From: Avena insularis
Lineage: Eukaryota > Streptophyta > Magnoliopsida > Poales > Poaceae
NCBI GenBank assembly: GCA_023614405.1
Contig: CM042691.1
Location: 177,168,927 to 177,232,926, forward strand
Length of the DNA: 64,000 nt
Reading direction: 5' to 3'
Shown here: positions 23,433 through 36,775 of the stretch, in pieces
Position numbering within the stretch: position 1 is the first letter of the stretch
How the letters are laid out: every line of letters starts with the position of its first letter
Program-made: the position numbers and the translations under genes
The notes under the pieces: model-generated
What the model saw: only the letters and a program-made list of their open reading frames with translations
What the model was told of the DNA's origin: nothing
Database searches by the model: none

Positions 23433-26018
23433 TTTAACACCCTCGGATCGGCCCTATTCAAGTTTTAGCGATTCTCGCCAAACCCGCATAGAAACGATTC
23501 AAAGGTGCCCACCAGGCACTTTCGTGCGGGTGAAAAATGAAGTAATACCATTACACATTAGTCCATGATGGAACCCACAGAACACACACACATATATATA
23601 TATACAACAATGACTCCATGAGTCAAGAATACAAATATACAGTACACAGATCCAAATCACCTTAAAAACGATATAGCATCCAACTACGGAGAAGATGCAA
23701 ATTGACCTAAGAGCCCTGAAATAATCAATGGCGTCCATAACCTTACCCGGGCCAAGCTGAAAGGGTAAACCTGCTAACGACGTCGATCTCAAAACCTGCT
23801 TAAACAAAAGGGGTGCCGACAAAGGGCAAAAAAAAGAGAGCGGTCATTACTAAGACCAGTATACGATGAGTCTTAGAATTCGGCGGTCCTTGCCTACATA
23901 GGTATGATGGACTGAAGCGGCTGCGAAGCATGCGCTAAACAACATATAGAGACTGAGTACAACTATCGGCTATCACAGAGGGATAAGAAAGACCTATTTG
24001 GAACCAACCGGATACTACCACCAAACATACCCATCCTGGTATTTCTTCCTCGAGATCAAACGAGGAATTCATGCCGAGGAAACTCACACGGTTGGCAATT
24101 TTATTCATTCTTTCCATGGTGGTTATCCAACTTACTAACCATATCAGATACAAGTCAAATTATAGCAGTAAACTTTAGTTATAGTTGTCTATGATCGAGA
24201 TACTGTGCTCCAAATCGTCCATAACCGCGGACACGACTTTTCAAAAATATTTAATCCTGCAGGGGTACACCAAAGTTTCCACATGCACTTCAACCCTTTT
24301 TTCTAGATCAGTTAACATACTTCTATCTGTATGTCGAAGGGGCGTAGGACACGACGCTTTCCCAGACGCAAAGCAAGTACATGGGGGACACCCCAATAAG
24401 CTACCCATAACGAAGTCGGCCGAGCTCCGAAGATGGACCAGAGGTTGCAAGATCGGCCAAGAGATCAGAGGCCATAGGTATAATCCTCAACATAACGACC
24501 CACATCCTAAACAGTACAGTAGTAAATGCTCATCGAGCAACAGATAATAAACATGGCATAACATGACATGAAAACTTCAAACTAGTTTATGGCCCCTAGT
24601 ACAGTACTTTGAAATCAGGTACTAAACCGATAGGGGTGCCCACACACCCCACATGTGGTTAGCACGCTCAGTATCGGAACATGTGTCAAGAACTCGGGTC
24701 CTAGGTGGACACAAGTACGCGGTTAACAACCAAATCTCAACTATTATCCACCGGTGCCTCTTCATTAGTTATATCCATTATAATATTTAATTAACTAGTT
24801 GTAATTAAAACCACGACCATCTCCACCTTTATGAATATGCCAACCCCAATATCAGTGTAACATCGACGACTCGAAGCAACACCTAAGCAAGCGACTACGA
24901 CTCACAAAGCCAACTTTCTACTCAAACAACAGGTAATAGGAGGTGTGCAAGGCAATATAAAGGCTGCAGAGATATATAGAAGGGTACGGAATCTAAAGGA
25001 TCGCAACATAGATAGCAATAGATCAACATGAGGAAGTAAAGACTATAAATATAAAATAGGTAGAAAGGGAGAGAATGCTCGCCTAGAAAACATTGCCAAA
25101 GTTTCATAGCCGAAGAACTTGTCAAAGATCATAACATCTCATCGTCCTATTCGGAAAGAAGCAAACACTAAAATGACCAAGCGATGCAGCAATTACAACT
25201 AATGCGGAAAAATCGGCATGATCATGATATGATGCATGACATGGCAAGTTAATGATGCAAACTATATCGAAAAGACATTAAGGGCATCGCACATTGATGA
25301 TATAGCATTCGCGAGGCATTATTAATAAGAAACAATTAGTTCCCAATTTTATTTATCATGTTTTCCTTGCATAAACAGTACTTATTATAAAACTTCTCTT
25401 AATGCATGATGCAAATTATAGCATGGATATCATGGTTGGAGAGGTCTCGTCACGTTGATCGATTTAGACATATTATTTACCGAATTCGAATTTATGAATT
25501 TAAAGTTATGCAATATTTAATAAAAGATATTTATTAACAATTAAATTATTTCGAAATTTTAAATTACTCAACCGATATTGTAAATAGAATAAACAGATTC
25601 CTCATATTTTTATGATTCAAAAACACATATTATTTGATTTATTTGAATATATGAATTTAGATTAATATTAAAGTCAAATATATAAAAAATAGGGTCAAAG
25701 TCAAATGTTTGACTAGTTTGAAATAGATTTTGAAATATTTAAATATACCATTGGATTCATATTGGAAAACTGAACACTTTTTATATTAAACTTTTACCCA
25801 AATTTAATTTTTTTAAAAAGCTATGAATGAATTTGTATTTGAACAGAATATAAAACAAATTGAACTTCAATTCTGAAAAGATTTATGGGCTTTCGTTACA
25901 CGGACTCAACCTACCCACAGTCGATGAGATGTGGGCTTGAGGCGCTTGTTGACTGCTGACTGGGCTGAGGTGTGTGGAGGGGACACATGGGCGAGCTGGG
26001 AGAGTGCGGGTTAAGGGA

Positions 26019-27067
26019 GAGCATCCCCAGCAGACGCCCAATTTTGCAGCGTTTGAAATCTCATATCGAGCACGAGCTATCGTGTTTGAGCGTTGTAAAA
26101 TCGCGCGACCTCCGTCGGAGGCGCTAAAAAGCATCATGCACTGTTTTGGCGAATTTCGTGCCTTCGCTACAGCGTGCGCTACATGCACAAACAAAAACAC
26201 AATTGCAACCATCACGAAGAAGATCAAAACGGACCAAAAAATTCATGCATAAATTTCTCTAAAAATCCTCCAACCACATAAATAACATAGTTCAAGCACA
26301 AATCACATAGTTCATCCACAAATGACATGGTTCAAACACAAATGACATAGTTCAAACACAAATTTTAGAATTGTTGGACATCTTCATCAGAGACTTGGAC
26401 CATGGTGTTGCCGGTTGAATCTCCATATGATTCATTGGTAGAAAGAGATGGATCAACCAAGGAGGCCATGAATCCTCCGGTGGTGCTCCCATTGCCATCC
26501 TCCTCTCCTCGGCGGCCGCCAACCTCTCCTCCAATTCCACGCGCCGGGCCTCGGCCTCCCGGCGTGCCCTCGCCGCCGTGCCGCGCTTCGTGGTGCTCTT
26601 TCCCCTCGGTGGAGGCGCGATGGGCGGTAGCACTGCGCCGTTGCTTGTCCGCGGCGACACGAAGAGGGCGCGAGTGGCGGCCGACCCCGCGGCGGCGCCA
26701 CCTCTAGGGTTTGGAGCGGTCGCTGGCGGGATTCTTGCGCCATGGCCAAGGGCGAGTAGGGAGGGTGGGAGGAGTCTTGGGAGCCGTCCGCTTTACCGGC
26801 TGTGGAGGAGAAGGCGGAGGGGAGAGGTCACGCGCGCGGGGGATTTTTTCGAGTGGTTGGTTCTTCCCGCGCGTCGCCAGCAATAGCGCGCGCTGTAGCC
26901 GGAGCCGGATATATTGCGCTCCGAATAGCGCAAAATGCAGCGCCGCGCTAAAAATTTGCAGCGCACAGTATTATAGCGCATCTGCTGGAGGAGGTTTGCA
27001 GCACGCGCGCGGTAAAAAACAGTTATTTTAGCGTTGCGCTATTTTGGCGTCTCTGCTGGAGATGCTC
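26019..27067 (-). mobile_element. Non-autonomous class II element nested in the 3' LTR (likely PIF/Harbinger derivative)
   Basis: The ends are imperfect inverted repeats: GAGCATCCCCAGCAGACGCC at 26019 and, on the other strand, GAGCATCTCCAGCAGAGACG from 27067. The sister LTR has the empty site at 32953-32956, proving insertion after the retroelement landed. No clean target duplication remains; 3 bp TAA-like flanks were considered and do not fit. The interior is GC-rich at 26450-26900 and carries a partial minus-strand frame with a coiled-coil-like Arg/Glu/Ala segment. Confidence 0.7.
26352..26660 (-). pseudogene. Partial ORF1-like protein in the nested class II element
   Basis: The minus-strand frame contains GKSTTKRGTAARARREAEAR followed by VELEERLAAAEERRMAM, a basic patch then a charged helix. 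This resembles the C-terminal region of the Myb/NAM-associated ORF1 proteins of plant PIF/Harbinger elements. No Myb-like N-terminus or DDE transposase is present, so it is a remnant. The first codon used by the frame is not a credible start. Recognition is from general pattern only. Confidence 0.35.
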
Positions 27068-29621
27068 TAAAAAGGGGAGGGAGGTTTTTAGAAAACATAC
27101 TGGGAGGTGCTGCAAAATGACCTTTTCCTCGATAGATTGTTCAGAAGAAACACTAAACTTTGGAAGATTATTGTGAACCCGTTTGTGTCTCGTTTGCCGA
27201 GCCGTTTGAAGATGTGGATAGAGGATACATAGAATAAGATATAGGAACCAAGAAAACCTCCATATATGCGCTTTTCTGGACGGAAACGTTCGATGAACAG
27301 AATCCCAAACACACATAAAAAAACTGAATTTTCTGTCAGGATTCTTAACAACGTCAGCAGACAAAAGGCATGCCTTCTGATGTTGATTATGAGCTCGTCC
27401 GGGCTTGAAATCGACTGCCGCTTGATTCTGCACGTAGATGGATGCACCAAGTACGTCTTTGCATGAATAGATGCGACGGAGACCCACTACGGAGGATGCA
27501 CGCTTGCCAAAAATAGAGAGGATAAATGGGATGTTAACTGACGGAAACTGTCAGAAACTTGTCGGCGCGATGCAGAGTTTTTGCTGAATTTCGACGGAAA
27601 ATTTTATGAGCTACAGATCTCGGTTAGGGGCGCGTCTAGGGTGTTGGAAAGAATGGTGGCCCGAGAAGAAATGGAGGTGCTGAATGGCGACTGTGATGAT
27701 CTGAGTTATCCAGGAAGACGTGGAGAACAGAGGGGGTTCAATCAATTTTCTAACTGACGCCTGACTTCAGAAAAATTCAGAGATTGTTCTCAATCTTGTT
27801 AGATGATTCCTGCTGATGTAGTTCATCGATTTGATCAAGGCCAGGCTTCGTGGAAAGAGGGACAGACCCTCTTTACAACAGTGTGTGGAGGCACCGGATC
27901 TGGACGGAGGAAGCCGGAAGACAGGCGGTAACAGGGGAGTTTTCTGCAGCATCTACTGTTGTGCTGGGCTGTTGCTGCTGCCGATGCGCGCGACGGTGGT
28001 TCTCGGCGACGGCGACGGTGATATGGAGGTCGATCTAAGGCGGAAAGGTGGGGAATTGGAAGGGGGACTCACCACGAACCCGTAGGTGGTCTCGAAGTGC
28101 TTGGAAGAGACCGGAATCGTTGGTGGGTATTCCGCCGGTGCGCTAGAACGACGTAGACGCGGGCGGGGGCGCTGATCGTCTCCTTCCTTCTCCCTATACT
28201 AAACGGCTTCGGCAACATGACGGGGCGCTCCTCGTGCCTGATGTGGCTCCAGTGTCGCCTTGGATCAGAGGCGGACGGCGGCGTGCTGATCTCGGTTGCT
28301 TGCATAGAGGTAGAGATAGGTAGGAGGAGATGGAAGATACGGTGGCGGCGCTGGGAAGAGAGGTAGGGTTCAGAGGGTCCTCCTTAGCCAGAGATAAGGA
28401 GGACGGGGTGCTAGTGCGGTGTGACGAGGATGGCGGTGGGGAGACGGCCACCTGCCCGCTTTCCGTCTAAGGCAGAGAGCGAGCAACAAGAACGACGAGG
28501 AAGGAGAAGAACAAGACGATGTTGGGTGAAGAGTTATTGGGCCAATAAGAAGGGAGGAGGAAAGGGTCTCGGGTCGGCTTCGAGCTGGGCCAGACTAGCG
28601 GGATGCTGTGGTTTGGGCTGTTGGCAGGCTTCTCTCTTCCTCTATTTATTTTCTAATTCCTTTTCTATTACTGTTTTGGTTTTAGTTTCTTTGTTGTTTT
28701 TCCAAATTACAAATAGCTGAAGAAATACAATTAAAACAATAAGTACATAGCCAACAAGATTGAGGGGAGATGATGATCAGCAAGGAAGTATAAATGTAGA
28801 ATAGATTATTGGATCGCACTTAGGACAAGTGATAACCAAAGAGGTAAAAGGATTAGAGCAAGAATGCATGGCCCATGCATATGTAATCAATGACATAGCT
28901 AGTGGTGAAAACCACTACAACAAATGATGTTCATTTATTGAGCCAAGCACATTGAATTGAGACTATAACAAGAGTAGGTGAGTTTTGTCTCCCTATATAA
29001 TATAGATGGCGTATATAGGCAGACAGCCAACTTAGTGTGTATTTTCCACTAGAGCAACATATAGCCAAACCTTTACTCATTCATGAGCATATAACTAACT
29101 ATAATCATATGGAATCTTGAAAGGAATTCTACCCACATAGCATGCAAAGGTGGCCATGAGACCCCCTATATCTAATACTATAAAAACAACATATAGGATA
29201 TGAGGGAGCAAGTGGAACTAGATTTGGATCCATCTCAACACACATGAGCTAGAGGGAATAGCCAAAGAAATGCAATGGCTCATATATAGCTTGGATGGTG
29301 GAATTATAAGGCGGATAGAAACAATAGAAGGTGGCAACAAGGTGGTGGGAATTATAATAGATATGCCCCCAAGTCAACTTGGGCATCTAGCAATATATCA
29401 AGAACCAACTACAATTTTTCAAGAAGCAAATACAAGTAATAAGAATACACATGCATATGAAGGAAGAACCAAATAAAGGGTGTTTTAATATGATGCTCAA
29501 ATGCAAAATGGCATGGTGACATGAACATGATATAATGATGATGCAATAATTATTATGTAGAGCTACCATTATATTGACTAGGCAAGTAGCATTGCAATTG
29601 TTAGACAATTGGGATGCTACA

Positions 29622-30392
29622 ACTCTCCCTCACTAAACAAGAATCTTGCCTTGAGATTCCTAGGAAAGAAATCCCCACGATCCCATGTAGCTCCTTCAAG
29701 GGGATGGTGCAGCCACCGTGCCTTGCCAAACTTGTCGACAGAACACTCCGGCGAACAAAGGACGAAGGTAAAGGTTTCAACAGATAAAGCCACCTCTAAC
29801 TTTGACAGAAGGAGATAAAAGATGCATTCTAATCCACTTAAATGTACATGAGCAAATAGAATGAGTAGTCGGCATGGGGGCCAATCCATCACGCACCCAA
29901 ACTATTACTCCGCACGTTCAGTAGAAAAGCGTGCAACCCATTCTCGGATTTAGACTGAAGATCTTGGCAAGCAACGTTCGGAAACAAAGGACTGATGCAG
30001 GCTCTTTATCATATCTGATGTAGGTGATGTCGTCACTTTGGGAAACTCCGGGAGATATAAAGATATCTTTTAGTGAATTTTCGGTCCACTGAAAGATACA
30101 ATAGAGGAAAATTCCTCAGATAGCATGAAGACCAGATGTCCAAGCACCATTACAAGAGGTTGGAAGCAAAACCCTGAAGGTACGATGGAAACCCAACCAC
30201 GAGAATTCCTGGACTCGAAAAAAATATAAGAGAGTAGATTCAAAACACGTCGAGGTCAGAGGAAAATAGCAGAGGGGTAAGGAGTAAAAGCAGACCTAAT
30301 TAGATCTATCCAAATGATTTTCCAAAATAGTTTTGACACTCTAAATCGTCTGTTATCTAGTGGGGTATCGTAACCTGGCTCTGATACCACTC
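29622..30392 (-). other. 771 bp interior of the giant-LTR element
   Basis: Read leftwards it begins with the primer site and ends with GTTTAGTGAGGGAGAGT, a purine-rich tract abutting the 3' LTR. No open frame exceeds about 90 codons and none has a motif. It would contain only the cis-signals (primer site, packaging region, purine tract) needed for copying in trans. Confidence 0.8.
30378..30389 (-). promoter_or_regulatory. Primer-binding site, initiator tRNA-Met type
   Basis: The minus strand reads TGGTATCAGAGC exactly, 3 bases from the LTR end at 30393. This fixes the leftward orientation of the giant-LTR element. Confidence 0.88.
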
Positions 30393-33300
30393 TGTAACAC
30401 CCTCGGATCGGTCCTAAGCAAGTTTTAGCGATTCTCGCCAAACCCGCATAGAAACGATTCAAAGGTACCCACCAGGCACATTAATGCGGGTGAAAAACGA
30501 AGTAATACCAATACAAATTAGTCCACGATGGAACCCACAGAATATATATATATATATATATACAACAATGACTCCATGAGTCAAGAATACAAATATACAG
30601 TACAAAGATCCAAATCACGTTGAAAACGATACAACATCTGACTACGGATAAGATGAAAATTGAGCTAAGAGCCCTGAAGAATAACCAATGGCATCCATAA
30701 CCCTGACCAGGCCAAGCCGGAAGGGTAACCCTGCTAACAACATCGATCTCAAAGCCTGCTTAAACAAAAGGGGTGCTGACAAAGGGAAAGGGAAAAAGAG
30801 AGCGGTCAGTATTGAGGCCAGTACACAGCGAGTCTTAAAATTCGGCGGTCCTCACTTACATAGGTATGGTGGACTGAAGCGGCAGCGAAGCATGCGCTAA
30901 ACAACCTATAGAGACTCAGTAGAACTATCGGCTATCAGAGAGGGATAAGAAAGACCTATTCAGAACCAACCGGATACTACCACCAAACATACCCATCTTG
31001 ATATTTCCCCCTCGAGACCAAACGAGGAAGTCATGCCGAGGAAACTCACACTGTTGGCAATTTTATTCATTCTTTCCATGGTGGTTATCCAACTTACTAA
31101 TCATATCAGATACAAGTCAAATTATAACAATAAACTTCAGTTATAATTGTCTATGTTCGAGATACTGTGCTCCAAGTTGTTCATAACCGCGGACACGGCT
31201 TTTCAAAAAGATTTAACCCTGCAGGGGTGCACCCAAGTTTCCACACGCACTTCGACCCTTTTTGCCAGATCAGTTAACATACTTCCATCGGTATGTTAGA
31301 GGGGTCTAGGACATGACGCTTTCCTAGATCCAAAGCAAGTACATGGGGGCCACCCCAATAAGCTACCCGTAACAAAGTCGGCCGAGCTCCGAAGATGGAC
31401 TAGAAGTTGTGAGATCGGCCAAGAGATTAGAGGCCATAGGTATAATCCTCAACATAACGACCCACATCTTAAACAGTATAGTAGTAAACGCTCATCGAGC
31501 AACAGATAATAAACATGGCATAACATGTCATGAAAACTTCAAACTAGTTTGTGACCCACAGTACAGTACTTTGAAATCAGGTACTAAACTGATAGGGGTG
31601 CCCAGACACCCACATGTGGTTTGCGTGCTCAGTCTAAGAACAGGTGTCAAGAACTCGGGTCCTAGGTGGACACAAGTGGTCGGTTAACAACCAAATCTCA
31701 ACTATTACCCATCGGTGCCTCTTCATTAGTTATATCCATTTTAATATTTAATTAACTAGCTGTAATTAAAACCACGACCATCTCTACCTTTATGAATATG
31801 CCAACCCCCAAAATCAGTGTAACATCGACGACACGAAGCAGCACCTAAGCAAGCGACTACGACTTGCAAAGCTAACTGTCTACTCAAACAACAGACAATA
31901 GGAGGTGTCCAAGGCAATATAAAGGCTGCAGTGATATATAAAAGGGTATGGAATCTAAAGCATCGCAACACAGATAACAATAGATCAACAGGAAGAAGTA
32001 AAGACTACAAATATAAAATAGATAGAAAGGGAGAGAATGCTCGCTTGGAAAACATTGTCAAAGTTTCATAACTGAAGAACTTGTCGAAGCTCACAACATC
32101 TCATCGTCCTATCCGAGAAGAAGCAAACACTAAAAGGACCAAGAGATGCAGCAATTACAACTAGTGCGGAAGAACCAGCATGATCATGATATGATGCATG
32201 ATATGGAAAGTTAGTGATGGAAACTATGTCGAAAATGCATTAGGGGCATCGCATATTGATGATATAGCATTCGTGAGGTATTATTAATAAGAAATAATTA
32301 GTTTCCAATTTTATTTATCATGTTTTACTTGCATAAACAGTACTGATTATAAAACTGCCCTTAATGCATGATTCAAATGATAGCATGTATATCATGGTTG
32401 GAGAGGTCTCGTCGCGTTGATCGATTTGGACATATTATTTATCAAATTCGGATTTACGAATTTAAAGTTATGCAATATTTAAGAAAATACATTTATTAAC
32501 AATTAAAGTATTTCGAAATTTTAAATTGCTCAATTGATATTGTAAATAGCATAAACAGATTCCTCATATTTTTCTGATTCAAAAATATATATTATTCGAT
32601 TTATTTAAAGTCAAATATATAAAAGTGGGGTCAAAGTCAAAGGTTTGACTAGTTTGAAATAGATTTGGAAACATTTGAATATATCATTGGATTCATATTG
32701 AAAAACTGAACACTTTTCATATTAAACTTTTATCCAAATTCAAATTTATTGAAAGCTATGAATGAATTTGTACTTAAACAGAATATAAAACAAATTGAAC
32801 TTCAATTCTGAAAAGATTTATGGGCTTTCATTACACGGACTCAACCTACCCACAGTCGATGACATGTGGGCCTCATGCGCTTGTTGACTGCTGACTAGGC
32901 TAAGGTGTGTGGAGGGAACACATGGGCGAGCTAGGGGAGTGCGGGTTAAGGGACTAAAAAGGGGAGGTAGGTTTTTAGGAAACGTCCTGGGAGATGCTGT
33001 AAACTGAATTTTTCCTCGATAGATTTTTCAGAAGAAACGCTAAACATTGGAAGATGATTGTGAATCCCTTTGTGTCCCGTTTGCCGAGCCGTTTGAAGAT
33101 GTAGATAGAGGATACAAAGGATAAGATATAGGAACCAAGAAAACCTTCGTATATGCGCTTTTCTAGGCAGAAACGTTCGATGAACAGAGTCCCAAACACA
33201 CATAAAAAACTGAATTTTCTGTCAGGATTCTTGACAGCGTGAGCAGACAAAAGGCATGACTTCCGATGTTGATTCTGAGCTCGTCCGGGCTTGAAATGGA

Positions 33301-35433
33301 GCGCCGCTTGATTCTGCACGTAGATGGATGCACCAAGTACGTCTTTGCATGAATAGATGCGATGGAGACCCACTGCGGATGATGCACGCTTGCCGAAAAC
33401 AGAGAGGAAAAATGGGACTTTAACTAACGGAAACTGTCAGAAACTCGTCGGCGCGATGCAGAGTTTTTGCTGAACTTCGACGGAAGATTTTGCGAGCTAC
33501 AGATCTCTGTTAGGAGCGTGTCTCGGGCATTGGAAAGAATGGTGGCCCGAGAAGAAATGGAGGTGCTGAACGGCGACTGTGATGATCTGAGTTATCCAAG
33601 AAGACATGGAGAACAGAAGGGGTTCCGTCAGTTTTCCGACTGATGGCTGACTTTAGAAAAATTCAGTGATTGTTCTCAATCTTGTTAGATGATTCATGCT
33701 GATGTAGTTCATCGGTTCGATCAAGGCCAGGCTTTGTGGAAAGAGGGACATACCCTCTTTACATCGGTGTGTGGAGAGGCACCGGATCTGGACCAAGGAA
33801 GCCGAAAGATAGGCGGTAACAGGGGAGTTTTCTTCAGCGTCTACTGCTGTGCTGGGCTGCTGCTGCTGCCAATGTGCGCGGCGGTGGTTCCCAGCGACGG
33901 CGACGGTGATATGGAGGTTGATCTGAGGCGAAAAGGTGGAGATTTGGAAAGGGGACTCACCATGAACCCGTCGGTGGTCTCGAAGTGCTTGGAGGAGACC
34001 GGAATCATCGGTAGGTATTCCGCCGGTGCGCTGGAACGGCGAGGACGCGGGAACGGCTTAGGCAACATGACAGGGAGCTCCTCATGCCTGATGTGGCTCC
34101 GGTGTCGCCTTGGATCAGAGGCGGACGACGGCGTGCTGATCTCGGTTGCTTGCAGAGAGGTAGAGATAGGTAGGAGGAGATGGAGGATATGGTGGCGGCG
34201 TTGGGAAGAGAGGTAGGGTTTGGAGGGTCCTACTCGGCCAGAGATAAGGAGGACGGGGCGCGAGTGCGGTGTGACGAGGATGATGGTGGGGAGATGGCCA
34301 CCTGCCCGCTTTTCGTCTGAGGTAGAGAGCGAGCAACGGGAACGGCGAGGAAGGAGAAGAACAGGACGCTGTCGGGTGAAGAGGTATTGGGCCAAGAAGA
34401 AGGGAGGGAACGGTCTTGTGTGGGCTTCGAGCTGGGCCATACTGGTGGGATGCTGCGGTTTGGGCTGCTGGTAGGCTTCTCTCTTCCTCTATTTCTTTTC
34501 TAATTCTTTTTATATTACTGTTTTGGTTTTAGTTTCTTTGTTGTTTTCCAAATTACAAATAGCTGCAGAAATACAAATAAAAGAAGAAGTACAGAGCCAA
34601 CAGGATTGAGGGGAGATGATGATCAACAAGGAAGTATAAATGTAGAATGGATTATTGGATCGCACTTAGGCCAAGTGATAACTAATGAGGTAAAAGGATT
34701 AGAGCAAGAATGCATGGCCCATGCATATGTAATCAATGACATAGCTAGTGGTGAAAACCACTACAACACATGTTCATTTATTGAGCCATGTACATTGAAT
34801 TGAGACTATAACAAGAGAATGTGAGCTTTGTCTCCCTACATAATATAGACGACATATAATCATGTAAGAAGGTAGACGACCAACTTAGTGTGTGTTTTCC
34901 ACTAGAGAAACATATAGACAAACCTTTATTCATCCATGAGCATATAACCAGCTATAATCATATGGAAGATTGAAAGGAATTCTACCCACATAGCATATGC
35001 AAAGATGTCCATGAGACCCCCCATATCTAATACTGTGAAAACAACATATAGGATATGTGGGAGCAAGTATAAATAGAGTTGGATCCATCTCAACACACAT
35101 GATCCAGAGGGAATAGACAAAGAAACGCAATGACTCATATATATCTTGGATGGTGGAATTATAAGGTGGATAGAAACAATAGAAGGTGGCAACAAGGTGG
35201 TGGGAATTATAATAGATATGCCCCAACTCAACTTGGGCATCTAGCAATATATCAAGAACCAACTACAAATTTTCAAGAAGCAAATACAAGTAATAAGAAT
35301 ACACATGCTCAAATGCAAGGTGGCATGGTGACATGAGCATGATATAATGATGATGCAATAATTATTATGTAGAGGTAGCATTATATTGACTAGGCAAGTA
35401 GCATTGCAATTGTTAGACTATTGGGATGCTACA
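30393..35433 (-). repeat. 5' LTR of the giant-LTR element
   Basis: A 5041 bp LTR with intact TG...CA ends (TGTAGCATCCC at 35433, GGGTGTTACA at 30393). It contains an uninterrupted (AT)n run at about 30543-30561 and a GC-rich block (33750-34440) that is also in the sister LTR. The longest frame (33689-34216) is broken in the sister copy. Confidence 0.87.
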
Positions 35434-35438
35434 ATTTT

Positions 35439-35672
35439 GTTGTATATTTAATTTTCAAGAGGTGAGAGTTCCCATTTTGATTGCAACTATTAGGTGTTGA
35501 ACAAAATCTGACCAATATCCATTGACGGTCTGAATGCATATAGTTTTTGGGGATGTCATTTTACATGTTACATTCTAGATAACATATTTACAAGTACTCC
35601 ATGATCACACATGTTATTAAAATATGGTGATCCTCTGTTTGGCGACGATGTACATTATGATAAGCAAGTAAG
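35439..35672. other. Host-side continuation of the interrupted DNA
   Basis: This 234 bp continues the sequence interrupted at 23432. It is AT-rich with no recognisable feature. Confidence 0.5.
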
Positions 35673-36775
35673 TAGCTTTTTTTTGAAATGGAGGGTGCGA
35701 CCCCCAAAAAAGATGCATACGAACTTTATTGCTTTATTATTGATTGATCAATAAAGGAACAACAAAGAATATACATCACCAAACTCGAAGCCATCACACA
35801 ACACTTACAAACTCGACAATGGAGGAAAATCGTGTCAACGGGTCTGCTCTGTACCCAGAAAGACAACAAAACACTCCACCAACTAGGATCCACGAATAAT
35901 CGCCTAACCGAGGCGCCCTCTAGGCGAGACGAGAGTGTACATCCGGATTAGCTGACTCTTAGCGAGCACTCTCTGTGCATGCCTCAGAATTCGTCGCCGC
36001 CGTCGAGCCTCTGAACAATCTTCACGGTTGGGATTCACATAAACTTTGCCTTTCCTACCATCGACGCCACCACGGCTCCAAACAGCGCCACCGCCCTGCA
36101 CGAGGACATCAGCACGCCCGTCACCGAGACCTTGCTGCACCATGCAGCCGAGAATCACCCCCATCGACGCGGAAGATGAGACACCGCACCACCAAAAGAC
36201 CTCCTCAGGCATCTTGAGCTCCAAAACAATGCCCTCAAGAGGGTGAACGACACCAAAAGTGCCATCATTGTCCGATCTATCCCAGATCTAGGGTTTCCCC
36301 TGGAGCCTTAGCCATAAGGCGGAATTCGCAGCAGCGACGCCTTCAACAAGGTAAACGTCGTTCAAGAACGCCGCCATCATCGGCTCCGACCAGAATCCAG
36401 TTTTCACCGGCCAACCGCCTCGCCTCCAACCCGCTCGCTGTAGCCAATGGCTGATCCGTGAGGGAGGAAGGATGCCATCGCCATCCGCCTTTGATCTGAC
36501 TGGAGAAGAGGCCGCCGTCTACCGCGCCATCGCTAGAGCGGCCATGCCATGATGCCAGGTAGCGCCATGTCCCTACCCATTAGCCGGCCCGCTTCGACGG
36601 AGAGGCAAGGAGGCGTGGGATTCCCCTCCGCCACCGGTGCCGGCTAGGCTTTTCCCAGCCGCACCCTCTGGCGGCGGCAGGAACAGAGGAGGGAGTAGGA
36701 GGAGGGGAGCTCGACGGCGCTAGGGTTTCCCCTCGGTCGCCAGGCGGGGGCGACGCGAGGGGGCGAGGAATCTAA
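35673..36775 (-). mobile_element. Leftward poly(A) retroposon (LINE/SINE-like), about 1.1 kb
   Basis: On the minus strand it starts with very GC-rich DNA (GGCGACCGAGGGGAAACCC) and ends ...AATAAAG, GTATGCATC, GGGGGTCGCACCC and an A8 run (35684-35677). This 3' end resembles common Triticeae poly(A)-tailed elements. A minus-strand frame from 36224 to 35904 shows no RT or endonuclease motif. No target duplication could be identified. Alternatives are a processed gene copy or a captured gene fragment. Confidence 0.45.

Larger units (their letters stand above)
23433..29621 (-). repeat. 3' LTR of the giant-LTR element
   Basis: In element orientation it starts TGTAGCATCCCAA at 29621 and ends GGTGTTAAA at 23433; the final CA is mutated to AA (the other copy has GGTGTTACA). 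A class II element occupies 26019-27067 and a further roughly 40 bp near 28160-28200 is absent from the sister LTR. Open frames inside (for example 27023-27487) are matched by disrupted counterparts in the sister LTR and look non-coding. Confidence 0.85.
23433..35433 (-). mobile_element. Complete giant-LTR retroelement with minimal interior (LARD-like)
   Basis: A 12,001 bp element flanked by perfect 5 bp target duplications ATTTT (23428-23432 and 35434-35438). Its two direct repeats are about 6.19 kb (23433-29621, including a later 1.05 kb insertion) and 5.04 kb (30393-35433), with only 771 bp between them. Orientation is leftward: an exact 12 bp initiator-methionine-tRNA primer site lies beside the right LTR and a purine tract beside the left LTR. 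There are no gag, protease, RT or integrase traces, so it is non-autonomous. Barley LARDs such as Sukkula have LTRs near 5 kb but an interior of about 3.5 kb; kinship is possible but untested. LTR divergence looks like about one base in ten by eye. Confidence 0.88.

Noticed and set aside
26012..27070. TAA target duplication for the nested class II element
   Set aside because: TAA occurs at 26012-26014 and 27068-27070, but the empty site in the sister LTR keeps GGGA between it and the junction, so it is not a duplication of the insertion point.
27023..27487. 154-codon minus-strand frame that recurs at 32975-33373
   Set aside because: The recurrence is explained by the two LTRs; frame shifts and stop positions differ between copies, and no motif is recognisable.
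33689..34440. Overlapping 175- and 199-codon frames on opposite strands
   Set aside because: They lie in the giant LTR; the sister LTR (27800-28450) has indels that break both frames, so they are not maintained.
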